This document shows, piece by piece, positions 1-4,640 of a stretch of 5,154 nucleotides of DNA (the first letter of the stretch is position 1; every line of letters begins with the position of its first letter). Below the pieces are notes generated by a model that was not told where the DNA came from, ran no database searches, and saw nothing but the letters and a program-made list of their open reading frames with translations. Position numbers and translations under genes: made by a program. The stretch comes from JAUWQU01 sp964605095 (lineage in GTDB: Bacteria; Planctomycetota; Phycisphaerae; SM23-33), in assembly GCA_964605095.1 (NCBI GenBank), contig CAZSBS010000313.1, positions 1 through 5,154 on the forward strand, given 5' to 3'.

Positions 1-86
1 TGTAGCCGGTAGCCGGGAAAGAGAAAAAGCGGAACCGGGGGAAGATGAAAAGCGGAACCGGGAACCAGGACTTGACAAAGTAGGTA
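1..86. repeat. Gene-free tract with a 15-base direct repeat
   Basis: No coding frame looks real here. The 15-mer AAAAGCGGAACCGGG occurs exactly twice, at 25-39 and 48-62, and shortened versions of the same words (CCGGTAGCCGGGAAA near 7-20, CGGGAACCAGG near 59-69) surround them. The tract reads as degenerate reiteration of one short A- and CCGG-rich word. A related string, GGCTACCGG.TAC, appears on the plus strand near 3422-3434 and on the minus strand of 4-16, so this tract and the 3378-3685 tract may belong to the same class of intergenic filler. No promoter or RNA gene was recognised. Confidence 0.5.
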
Positions 87-353
87 GTCTTCTTATAGCC
101 CCGTTTACGGGGCTTTGCCCCGCGCAGCGGGGTTTAGACCAGGCCTTTCAGGCCTGGGTTACATGAGCGTTATCAACGTTTAGCACGCTTTCAGCGCGCT
201 TGCTTGTGGCTTCAGCCTAAAGGCGCACAAGCAAAGGTAAGCGTGCTGAAGCACGCTAAGAAACAGAGAGGGATAGCCTCACCCAGGCCTAAAGGCCTGG
301 GCTATACTCCCGCTATCGCGGGATCGAAGCCCCGTGAACGGGGCTGGGAAGAC
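87..353. repeat. Nested array of nine hairpins forming a palindrome of palindromes
   Basis: Nine short hairpins follow one another: A 97-114 (AGCCCCGT/ACGGGGCT), B 118-132 (CCCCGC-GCA-GCGGGG), C 139-157 (CCAGGCCT-TTC-AGGCCTGG), D 182-200 (AGCACGCT-TTC-AGCGCGCT, one mismatch), E 200-234 (TTGCTTGTG/CACAAGCAA), D' 240-257 (AGCGTGCT-GA-AGCACGCT), C' 282-301 (CCCAGGCC-TAAA-GGCCTGGG), B' 309-322 (CCCGC-TATC-GCGGG) and A' 328-345 (AGCCCCGT-GA-ACGGGGCT). The order is mirror-symmetric: A/A', B/B', C/C' and D/D' have midpoints at about 220-221, and the C-D and D'-C' gaps are both 24 bases. The hexamers GTCTTC (87-92) and GAAGAC (348-353) close the array. It can fold as separate hairpins or as one long imperfect cruciform. 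No protein is encoded. It lies downstream of the pseudopilin gene and could be a 3' RNA structure, a miniature mobile element or a protein-binding repeat cluster; nothing here decides which. Confidence 0.85.
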
Positions 354-407
354 AGCGATTAGATCAGCGAGAATGGACTGGCAACGCCATGTTGTTTGAC
401 TGTCTTC

Positions 408-1316
408 TCACTCCGCCTTGCGTCCAACCGGCCCGATCAGGAACGTGTCGCGGGTCGAGAGGTGCTTGCGTATGTCCAGGCTCGTCGAACCATGCCACTG
501 GCTGCCGTTGGCCTCGCTGCCGCCGGCGGTGTAGATGTTGTCCATTATGCCACCCCCAAGCCCCGCAGTCTTATCCGGCCGCTTTGCCGCAATGACGTTT
601 CCCGCGACCAGCAGTAGGTTATTCTGCTCGACTTGGTGGTTGGGGCTGTTCTGTGCCATGACCGCCTTGGGGGGCAGGTGCGAGATATCCGCCGGCTTCC
701 AGCTTGCCTTCGTCGCGGGCGGGGTCATGTCGGCGATTACGACCGTCTCGGTCTCGGCGTTGTCGATTCCCTGCAAGAACCGCCCATCCTTCCAGATCGG
801 CGCTTGCCAGGAATAGCTGACATTCTCCGGCTTGGAGAAGTCCCAGTAGTACTCGCCTTCGAGGACGCCCGAAGTCTTGTCGCCGTCGTCCCGCCTGGCC
901 TTGCTGTCCCGGTCCCACACGGATGATTTGTCGGATGGGCAGCGGAACATCCCCGGCGGCTGGTCCTGGCGGACGAGCATGAATATCAGCGCGGTGATGC
1001 TTCGCGGCTTGGGGTTGTTCGGGTCGTCCCCCGTGCCGAACGGGTTTACGTCGCGGTTGGCCCCGACCGGCGTCGTGTCCCATGCCGTCATCGTGTCGTA
1101 CAGCCAGGGGTATGCCCCGTCGTTCGCGGACCTGTACAACACAATCGCGCTGTTGATGCTTCGCAGGTTCGACATGCAAATGGTCCGGTTTGTCATTTCC
1201 TGGGCCCGTTTCAATACCCCTACCATCAAGAAGGCGCCAAGAGTTGCAAGCCCCGCGACCACGATCACCGCCGCGACAATAATCTGCCAAAGTGCGATTC
1301 CAGGCCTACCGTGCAT
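408..1316 (-). CDS. Pseudopilin-like (type II secretion / type IV pilin-like) protein of planctomycete type
   Basis: A 302-residue protein with one N-terminal membrane helix (about residues 8-35) and a large exported C-terminal region, the layout of type II secretion pseudopilins and the many planctomycete prepilin-like proteins. After the helix comes R44-T-I-C47...N50-LRSIN...Y61...YP70, the usual 'CxxNLRxIxxAxxxYxxxxxxxYP' head. FRCPSD (124-129), VVIADM (192-197), and a C-terminal DNIYT (259-263) with DTFLIGP (290-296) match the same families. The prepilin peptidase/methylation site is degenerate: GIALWQ (6-11) stands where GFTLIE is expected, with Gln for the key Glu. The usual H-x9-DG signature is replaced by H227, ten residues, then AG. 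The ATG start is supported by GGGAGA six bases upstream. It may be a minor pseudopilin, or a member no longer processed. Substrate and partner proteins cannot be told from the sequence. Confidence 0.85.
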   Translation of the reverse strand: MHGRPGIALWQIIVAAVIVVAGLATLGAFLMVGVLKRAQEMTNRTICMSNLRSINSAIVLYRSANDGAYPWLYDTMTAWDTTPVGANRDVNPFGTGDDPNNPKPRSITALIFMLVRQDQPPGMFRCPSDKSSVWDRDSKARRDDGDKTSGVLEGEYYWDFSKPENVSYSWQAPIWKDGRFLQGIDNAETETVVIADMTPPATKASWKPADISHLPPKAVMAQNSPNHQVEQNNLLLVAGNVIAAKRPDKTAGLGGGIMDNIYTAGGSEANGSQWHGSTSLDIRKHLSTRDTFLIGPVGRKAE

Positions 1317-1322
1317 GGCACG

Positions 1323-1328
1323 TCTCCC
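1323..1328 (-). promoter_or_regulatory. Ribosome binding site of the pseudopilin-like gene
   Basis: On the minus strand GGGAGA lies six bases before the ATG at 1316-1314. It supports that start and argues against any upstream extension, because the frame 1333-1635 that ends just before it is separate. Confidence 0.6.
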
Positions 1329-1430
1329 AATCTCAAAGTGACAAGAACTGTCTCAGGCCCCGTCGGCCAAGTTGCTCTGCCGCGTCAGCAGCAAACAGAT
1401 CGTAACCATGTGCCCGGCGGCGGGCAATAA

Positions 1431-1526
1431 TCATCGGACGGTCAAATAGTAGGCGGCGATGGCGGCGCATTCGCGGGCTACGTAATACTTCTCGCCGGTT
1501 TGTTCCTGACGCCGCGAAACAGCGAA
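1431..1526 (-). pseudogene. Short coding-like tract, possible 3' relic of an unknown gene
   Basis: On the minus strand this frame reads FAVSRRQ followed by EQTGEKYYVARECAA and IAAYYLTVR, then TGA at 1433-1431. The residue mix (paired tyrosines, an alanine-rich amphipathic stretch, G/C-rich third positions) looks more like real protein than the arginine-rich noise in the frames of the neighbouring repeat element. The frame runs open upstream through the cloverleaf repeat without a convincing start or ribosome binding site, so if it was ever a gene its 5' part has been replaced. The family is not recognised. It may equally be chance in GC-rich DNA. Confidence 0.25.
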
Positions 1527-1530
1527 GCCC

Positions 1531-1635
1531 TTGGAGTGCGGCGTCAGCCCCGAAGGGGTGCCGTCGCCGCTTTGGGCCGGCAAGCAAAAGCGGCGATGGC
1601 GCCCCTGCTTCGCAGGGTCTGACGCCGCACTCCAA
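1531..1635. repeat. 105-base cloverleaf inverted-repeat element (four-way junction)
   Basis: A perfect 17-base outer arm, TTGGAGTGCGGCGTCAG at 1531-1547, pairs with 1619-1635. With a one-base bulge it extends four more pairs to 1527/1640. Inside are three hairpins laid end to end: CCCC-GAA-GGGG (1548-1558); a 14-pair stem at 1560-1573/1587-1600 with one G-T pair and a 13-base loop; and CCCTGC-TTC-GCAGGG (1603-1617). Only about four junction bases (1559, 1601, 1602, 1618) stay unpaired, so nearly the whole element forms a cloverleaf. It is not a tRNA: no anticodon arm, T arm or CCA-end geometry, and the arms are too long. No transposase is present and no clear target-site duplication was found. 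Likely a dispersed REP- or MITE-like element; several protein frames pass through it and should not be called genes. Confidence 0.85.
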
Positions 1636-1695
1636 AGGGCAAGCCGTCTTCCGACCGTGCCGCCGTCAAAGACATGCTTGCGAAGACGGGCGTGT

Positions 1696-2379
1696 TCACT
1701 TTGCGTTCCTCCCGGCCAGCTTTCGAGCCAGTTCGCCGCGGAGCGGGCCGTGAACGTATCGCCACAGGGTGTCGCCGGGGCAGGTGGTGATTGCGTTTGG
1801 GGCGTCGCGATGGCCGATGACGTGGCCAGGGCCTATGTCGTACCGTTCGGCCAGGAATGCGACGAGCTTTCGCAGCGACGCAAGTTGGGACGCCGTCGGC
1901 TCGTCGACGGTGAAGTCGCCGACCAGGCATATGCCGATGCCGAAGTTGTTGTACTCGTTGTCGGGCGTGTTGCCGGTGTGGGAGCCCCATTTCTGGACTC
2001 CCCATCGCTGGCCGACCTCGACGTAGCCGTCCGGCCCGCCGTCGCCGTTGTCGATGACGAAGTGATAGCCCAGGCCGTCCCAGCCGCGGGCGCGGTGCCA
2101 CTTGTCGAACAAGGCCGCGTTGCCGGCCCGGCCCGCGCTGTGATGTATGACGATGTGCCGCCAGGGCCGGTACGCCACCGGCTCCCACCGCCCGTCCGGC
2201 GCGACGACTCGCCCGCGGCGCGGGTCGGCCGAGAGGGGAAACGCCACGGCATCGCGGGAAAGGTCCAGGTTGTGGATCGCCAGGCCGTCAAGCTCGGCGT
2301 TTTGCCGCGAATCGCAGCGGGGCACGGCAAGCACGCAGCCCAGCAGCAGCAGCGACATCCATGTTCGCCTCACGGTCAT
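1696..2379 (-). CDS. Exported N-acetylmuramoyl-L-alanine amidase (Amidase_2 / PGRP fold)
   Basis: A 227-residue zinc amidase predicted to cleave the bond between N-acetylmuramic acid and L-alanine in peptidoglycan. The domain spans about residues 70-215. The zinc ligands are H79 in IVIHHSA, H190 in GHRDAP and C200 in TTCPGD. Y105 in GYHFVID matches the catalytic tyrosine of T7 lysozyme, and the position of T7 Lys128 holds Thr198, a replacement known in active PGRPs. The N-terminus (RR at 4-5, hydrophobic 7-20, with LLGC15 and C22) is a short signal peptide; LLGC is a weak lipobox, so a lipoprotein is possible but not certain. The ATG at 2379 is chosen over a much longer open frame to 2997 because of GGAAGGA six bases upstream, the signal peptide directly after it, and because the extension overlaps a better gene. 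It lies 68 bases downstream of the unknown membrane-protein gene. A role in wall turnover or recycling is inference. Confidence 0.92.
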   Translation of the reverse strand: MTVRRTWMSLLLLGCVLAVPRCDSRQNAELDGLAIHNLDLSRDAVAFPLSADPRRGRVVAPDGRWEPVAYRPWRHIVIHHSAGRAGNAALFDKWHRARGWDGLGYHFVIDNGDGGPDGYVEVGQRWGVQKWGSHTGNTPDNEYNNFGIGICLVGDFTVDEPTASQLASLRKLVAFLAERYDIGPGHVIGHRDAPNAITTCPGDTLWRYVHGPLRGELARKLAGRNAK

Positions 2380-2385
2380 GGCCGA

Positions 2386-2392
2386 TCCTTCC
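2386..2392 (-). promoter_or_regulatory. Ribosome binding site of the amidase gene
   Basis: GGAAGGA on the minus strand, six bases before the ATG at 2379-2377. It decides the start in favour of the 227-residue form beginning with a signal peptide. Confidence 0.7.
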
Positions 2393-2420
2393 GTTGGCGC
2401 CCGGTGCCCAGGGCCGGTCG

Positions 2421-2442
2421 CTTTGGGAAATATTTTCCAAAG
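2421..2442. promoter_or_regulatory. 22-base AT-rich palindrome between unknown gene and amidase
   Basis: CTTTGGGAAATATTTTCCAAAG pairs end to end with only one G-T position, and stands out as AT-rich in GC-rich surroundings. It begins five bases after the stop of the 2448-3350 gene and ends 41 bases before the amidase start. As RNA it would be a hairpin without a following U run, so it is a weak terminator. As DNA its perfect dyad fits an operator for a dimeric regulator. Either reading is inference. Confidence 0.45.
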
Positions 2443-2447
2443 ACATT

Positions 2448-3350
2448 CTACCGTCGTATCGGCGGCGGGGGCAGGGAATCTTTGAACTCCCCGAGCGTGG
2501 CATGATGCGTGATTCGCGCGGGCGCATTCGGTGTGGCTGGGGGCGGGGCGATCAGGTGGACGGCAAAGCCCGCCTTGGCGGCCAGGCCGGCAAGCTGGGC
2601 ATCGCCGGTGACTATGCTCATGCCGGTTCGTTTGGGTCGTGCCAGGTCGGCGGCGACTCGCCTGAAGAGATAGGGCATCTTTCCCCGCCGGTAGAGCACC
2701 GGCAGCTTGCCGCCGGCGTTGCGGTACTCGGCCAGCATGGTCTCGTACTCGGCTGGGGTGGCGTTCGGGCAGAACAATGCCACTTCGCCAAGCCGAGCCA
2801 TTGCCGCCACCGCCTCCTGCCAGGCAAGCCGCGGCGTCTTTCCGCGTGGCGGGGCGAGCCTTGCGTCCACGAGCGTCAACTGGCGCCCATCCGGCACGCC
2901 CAGGACGCATGCTCTCTGCCGCTGGAAGGCGAGCGAACTGTAGGGGGCGCCCACGCAGACGGCCTCCACGGCGCCGGCCTGGCAGCCCGGCCAGCAAATA
3001 TAGAAAGTATCCGGTGAGTCGATAAGGCCCATCGCGATAGGCTCAGCCTGGCGGACGGCCAGCACCGCCGACAGGCCGCTCGCCATGCCTCGGCCGACGA
3101 GCAAGCCCGGCTGATAACAGATGCCGGGCTTTTCGAGCCCGGCTCGACAGACGCGATCGGGCACTACGAATCGGCAGTTGATGTCCTGGCTGACGTTGAC
3201 GGTCGCCAACAGGCTCTCCCACGCCACCAGGCCAATCAGCCCGGCCGCGCCGCCCAGCAGAAGCCAGCGGCAGATGAACCCGACGACCTCCGCCACCGGG
3301 CCGTGATGATGGACGGAAGATGGTTGTTTGGTGTTGGAGCCCATGACCAT
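2448..3350 (-). CDS. Membrane-anchored protein of unknown function with a possible degenerate HAD-like domain
   Basis: Taken from the ATG at 3350 this is 300 residues; the ATG at 3344 would give 298. Neither has a clear ribosome binding site. The frame stays open to 3506, but the added 52 residues are read from repeat DNA (a VLVLVLVLGF run from a CTCGTC tract, then the inverted-repeat word), so I reject them. A transmembrane helix lies at about 24-48, followed by a cysteine-rich stretch (C59, C68, C78, C119, C123, C132, C148) that suggests an exported region. Residues about 158-270 resemble a HAD fold: TLVDARL with D162, EVALFCPNATPAEYE then GGKLPVLY (189-219), and SIVTGDAQLAGLAAKAG (245-261). 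The second motif-I acid is Arg and the second motif-IV acid is missing, so if HAD-related it is probably inactive. The tail is proline-rich. It is read in the same direction as the amidase. I do not recognise the family. Confidence 0.72.
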   Translation of the reverse strand: MVMGSNTKQPSSVHHHGPVAEVVGFICRWLLLGGAAGLIGLVAWESLLATVNVSQDINCRFVVPDRVCRAGLEKPGICYQPGLLVGRGMASGLSAVLAVRQAEPIAMGLIDSPDTFYICWPGCQAGAVEAVCVGAPYSSLAFQRQRACVLGVPDGRQLTLVDARLAPPRGKTPRLAWQEAVAAMARLGEVALFCPNATPAEYETMLAEYRNAGGKLPVLYRRGKMPYLFRRVAADLARPKRTGMSIVTGDAQLAGLAAKAGFAVHLIAPPPATPNAPARITHHATLGEFKDSLPPPPIRR

Positions 3351-3452
3351 GTTATCGGCCGGAAGGGGAGGGGGCGTCCAATTGCGGATCGCGGATTGGG
3401 GAAAGACCACAGAGACATGGAGGCTACCGGTTACCCGAAAAAACGAAAAGCC

Positions 3453-3480
3453 GAGGACGAGAACGAGGACGAGGACGAGG
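3453..3480. repeat. GAGGAC/GACGAG simple-sequence repeat
   Basis: About 28 bases of near-perfect six-base repeat (GAGGACGAGAACGAGGACGAGGACGAGG). On the minus strand it reads as VLVLVLVL and creates a false hydrophobic N-terminus for the downstream gene if the most upstream start codon is used. Confidence 0.8.
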
Positions 3481-3617
3481 GCTGTCGCCAGGCCGCTACT
3501 TCCCATTACCTACTACCTTCTCTTGAGAGTGGAGATGCAGAGGGTCAGAGGTCAAAAGAAGAAGATAAGCAAAGCGACTTGCTACAAGAGCATTTATTTC
3601 TTCCCTCTGTGCCTCTG

Positions 3618-3633
3618 CCCCGGCGCGCCGGGG
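3618..3633. repeat. 16-base perfect palindrome CCCCGGCGCGCCGGGG
   Basis: A loop-free perfect dyad of only G and C, standing between two CTCTG words (CTCTGCC before, CTCTGCGG after, on the plus strand). It breaks what would otherwise be a continuous CACAGAG-type tract. As RNA it could close only with a loop taken from its own centre. Confidence 0.7.
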
Positions 3634-3687
3634 TAAACTCCCTCTGCGGTTAATCCGCAATCCCCAATCCCCAATCCGCAATTGGCT

Positions 3688-3702
3688 GCGGGCTTCGCCC
3701 GC
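3688..3702 (-). terminator. Strong hairpin overlapping the htpX stop codon
   Basis: GCGGGC-GAA-GCCCGC on the minus strand, six GC pairs with a GAA loop, begins at the last stop-codon base of htpX. No U run follows (AGCCAATTGCGG), so it is not a canonical intrinsic terminator; it may protect the 3' end of the lemA-htpX message or weaken read-through. The same GAA-loop style recurs in the elements at 87-353 and 1531-1635. Confidence 0.4.
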
Positions 3703-4640
3703 TACGCCGTCAGTGCCATGAGCCTCTTGATACGCTCTTCGATCGGCGGGTGGGTGGAGAAGATGCTCTTGGCGCGGGCCTCGAACTTTTTGATCGGGTG
3801 GACGATGTAGAGCGGCGCGGTGGCTCGGTTGGCCACTTCGAGCACCTCTGTGTCGCCGCCGAGCTTGGCCAGGGCCGAGGCCAGGCCGTGCGGGTTTCGC
3901 GTCAGCTCCACGGACCCGGCGTCGGCGAGGTATTCCCGCTGACGCGAAAGGGACATTTGGATGATCTTCGCCAGGATCGGCGCGATGATGACCAATACCA
4001 GCGTGACCACCAGCAGCACGATCTGCAAAACCCCGCCGCTGGAATCACGATCCCGGCTGGAGCGGCGGCGCCCGCCCCCAAACCACATGCTCCGCAGGAA
4101 GACGTCGCAGAGCATCACCAGCACGCCGACCATCACTGCCATCAGCGTCGCGTAGAGTATGTCGTAGTGCCGCACGTGGCTGAGTTCATGGGCCATGACG
4201 CCCTGGAGCTCGTTGCGATTGAGCCGGGCGCGTAGCCCCGTGGTGATCGCCACTGCCGCGTGCTGGGGGTTTCGCCCGGTGGCGAAGGCGTTCATGGCGG
4301 TGTCGTCGATGAGGTAAATCCGCGGCACGGGCAGCCCGCCGGCAATGCAGAGCTCCTCGACGACATTGAACAACTGCGGGTCCTGCTCGCGTTTGAGTTC
4401 GTGGGCCTGGCTCAACGCCAGCAGCGCGCCCGACCCGCCGTAGTAGCTTGCCAGCGTGAGCACGAACGCCACCGCCCCGGCCGCGACAGAAACGACGATG
4501 CCGAACCTGCTGCTGCCGCCCCCCCATACCATGCCGATAAGCAGCCCGATGCCCACGAACAGCAGCATGAAGATGCCTATCAGCAGAATGCTGTTCCGCT
4601 TGTTATGCGATATTTGATCGTGGAACGTCTCGACGGCCAT
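3702..4640 (-). CDS. htpX: HtpX-like membrane zinc metalloprotease (peptidase family M48)
   Basis: A 312-residue integral membrane protease of the usual HtpX length. Two membrane helices at about 17-39 and 47-66 precede the catalytic region. The zinc site is H151-E152-L-S-H155 (HExxH) with third ligand E236 in QREYLAD. Further helices lie at about 161-183 and 203-226, with an arginine/serine-rich loop (191-200) between them. Conserved family words NAFATGRNP (117-125) and THPPIEERI (296-304) are present, so all key residues are intact. In the family these enzymes degrade damaged membrane proteins at the cytoplasmic face, alongside FtsH in E. coli. The ATG shares its A with the last base of the lemA stop (TGATG), which fits translational coupling; only a weak GAAGG lies about ten bases upstream. 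The hairpin at 3688-3702 follows the stop. Confidence 0.96.
   Translation of the reverse strand: MAVETFHDQISHNKRNSILLIGIFMLLFVGIGLLIGMVWGGGSSRFGIVVSVAAGAVAFVLTLASYYGGSGALLALSQAHELKREQDPQLFNVVEELCIAGGLPVPRIYLIDDTAMNAFATGRNPQHAAVAITTGLRARLNRNELQGVMAHELSHVRHYDILYATLMAVMVGVLVMLCDVFLRSMWFGGGRRRSSRDRDSSGGVLQIVLLVVTLVLVIIAPILAKIIQMSLSRQREYLADAGSVELTRNPHGLASALAKLGGDTEVLEVANRATAPLYIVHPIKKFEARAKSIFSTHPPIEERIKRLMALTA

Larger units (their letters stand above)
1317..1695. other. 379-base intergenic gap between amidase and pseudopilin genes
   Basis: Apart from the cloverleaf element at 1531-1635 and the coding-like tract at 1431-1526, this gap holds an inverted pair CCGTCTTC (1644-1651) / GAAGACGG (1682-1689) just after the amidase stop. 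The 30-base loop and absence of a T run make it a poor terminator. I could not identify a convincing promoter for the pseudopilin gene, which must start its transcript here or be read through from the amidase. Confidence 0.5.
3378..3685. repeat. Composite tract bounded by inverted CCAATTGCGGAT repeats
   Basis: CCAATTGCGGAT at 3378-3389 is repeated exactly in inverse at 3674-3685. Both ends continue inward with the same succession of words: GCGGATTGGGGA-type units (3391-3402; three degenerate units on the minus strand of 3655-3680), then an ACC[A/G]CAGAG word (3406-3414; CCGCAGAGG on the minus strand of 3641-3649, and CACAGAGG at 3604-3611). Between them sit a simple repeat, a 16-base palindrome and about 50 AT-richer bases (3555-3605). 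No transposase is present. Such words are, from general knowledge, frequent in planctomycete intergenic DNA. This could be a non-autonomous mobile element or a site where copies accumulate. Confidence 0.65.
3351..3701. other. 351-base gene-free interval made of repeat tracts
   Basis: Nothing here looks like a real gene on either strand. The content is repeat-derived: the inverted-repeat-bounded tract 3378-3685, a GAGGAC-type simple repeat at 3453-3480, CACAGAG words in both orientations, a 16-base palindrome at 3618-3633, and the hairpin at 3688-3702 that overlaps the htpX stop. The frames that cross it spell DWGLRI- and VLVLVL-like peptides that are translations of repeats. A promoter for the 2448-3350 gene would have to lie here but none is convincing. 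Confidence 0.6.

Noticed and set aside
87..353. CRISPR array
   Set aside because: The units are inverted pairs in mirror order, not identical direct repeats with uniform unique spacers.
348..407. Terminator of the pseudopilin gene from GAAGACAG (348-355) / CTGTCTTC (400-407)
   Set aside because: The 44-base loop and absence of a T run make it weak. GAAGAC is better explained as the outer end of the 87-353 array.
1333..1635. Minus-strand 100-codon frame ending just before the pseudopilin gene
   Set aside because: Half of it is a translation of the cloverleaf repeat, it has no ribosome binding site, and it resembles no protein.
1531..1635. tRNA or tRNA-like gene suggested by the cloverleaf fold
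   Set aside because: A 17-pair acceptor-like arm, a 14-pair central arm and no recognisable D, anticodon or T-loop sequence exclude a tRNA.
1531..2505. Long plus-strand open frame (324 codons) opposite the amidase
   Set aside because: It is the antisense shadow of the amidase and of the repeat element; the minus strand carries a complete Amidase_2 domain with all zinc ligands.
2618..2827. Small minus-strand frame inside the unknown gene
   Set aside because: It lies wholly within another frame of the 2448-3350 gene, with arginine/proline-rich composition typical of GC-rich shadows.
2380..2997. N-terminal extension of the amidase frame to 2997
   Set aside because: The extension is arginine-rich noise overlapping the unknown membrane-protein gene. 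A ribosome binding site and signal peptide support the start at 2379.
3496..3681. Minus-strand 61-codon frame with a DWGLRI-type N-terminus
   Set aside because: Its start is a reading of the GCGGATTGGGGA repeat and its middle a reading of the CACAGAG words; it is a repeat translation, not a gene.
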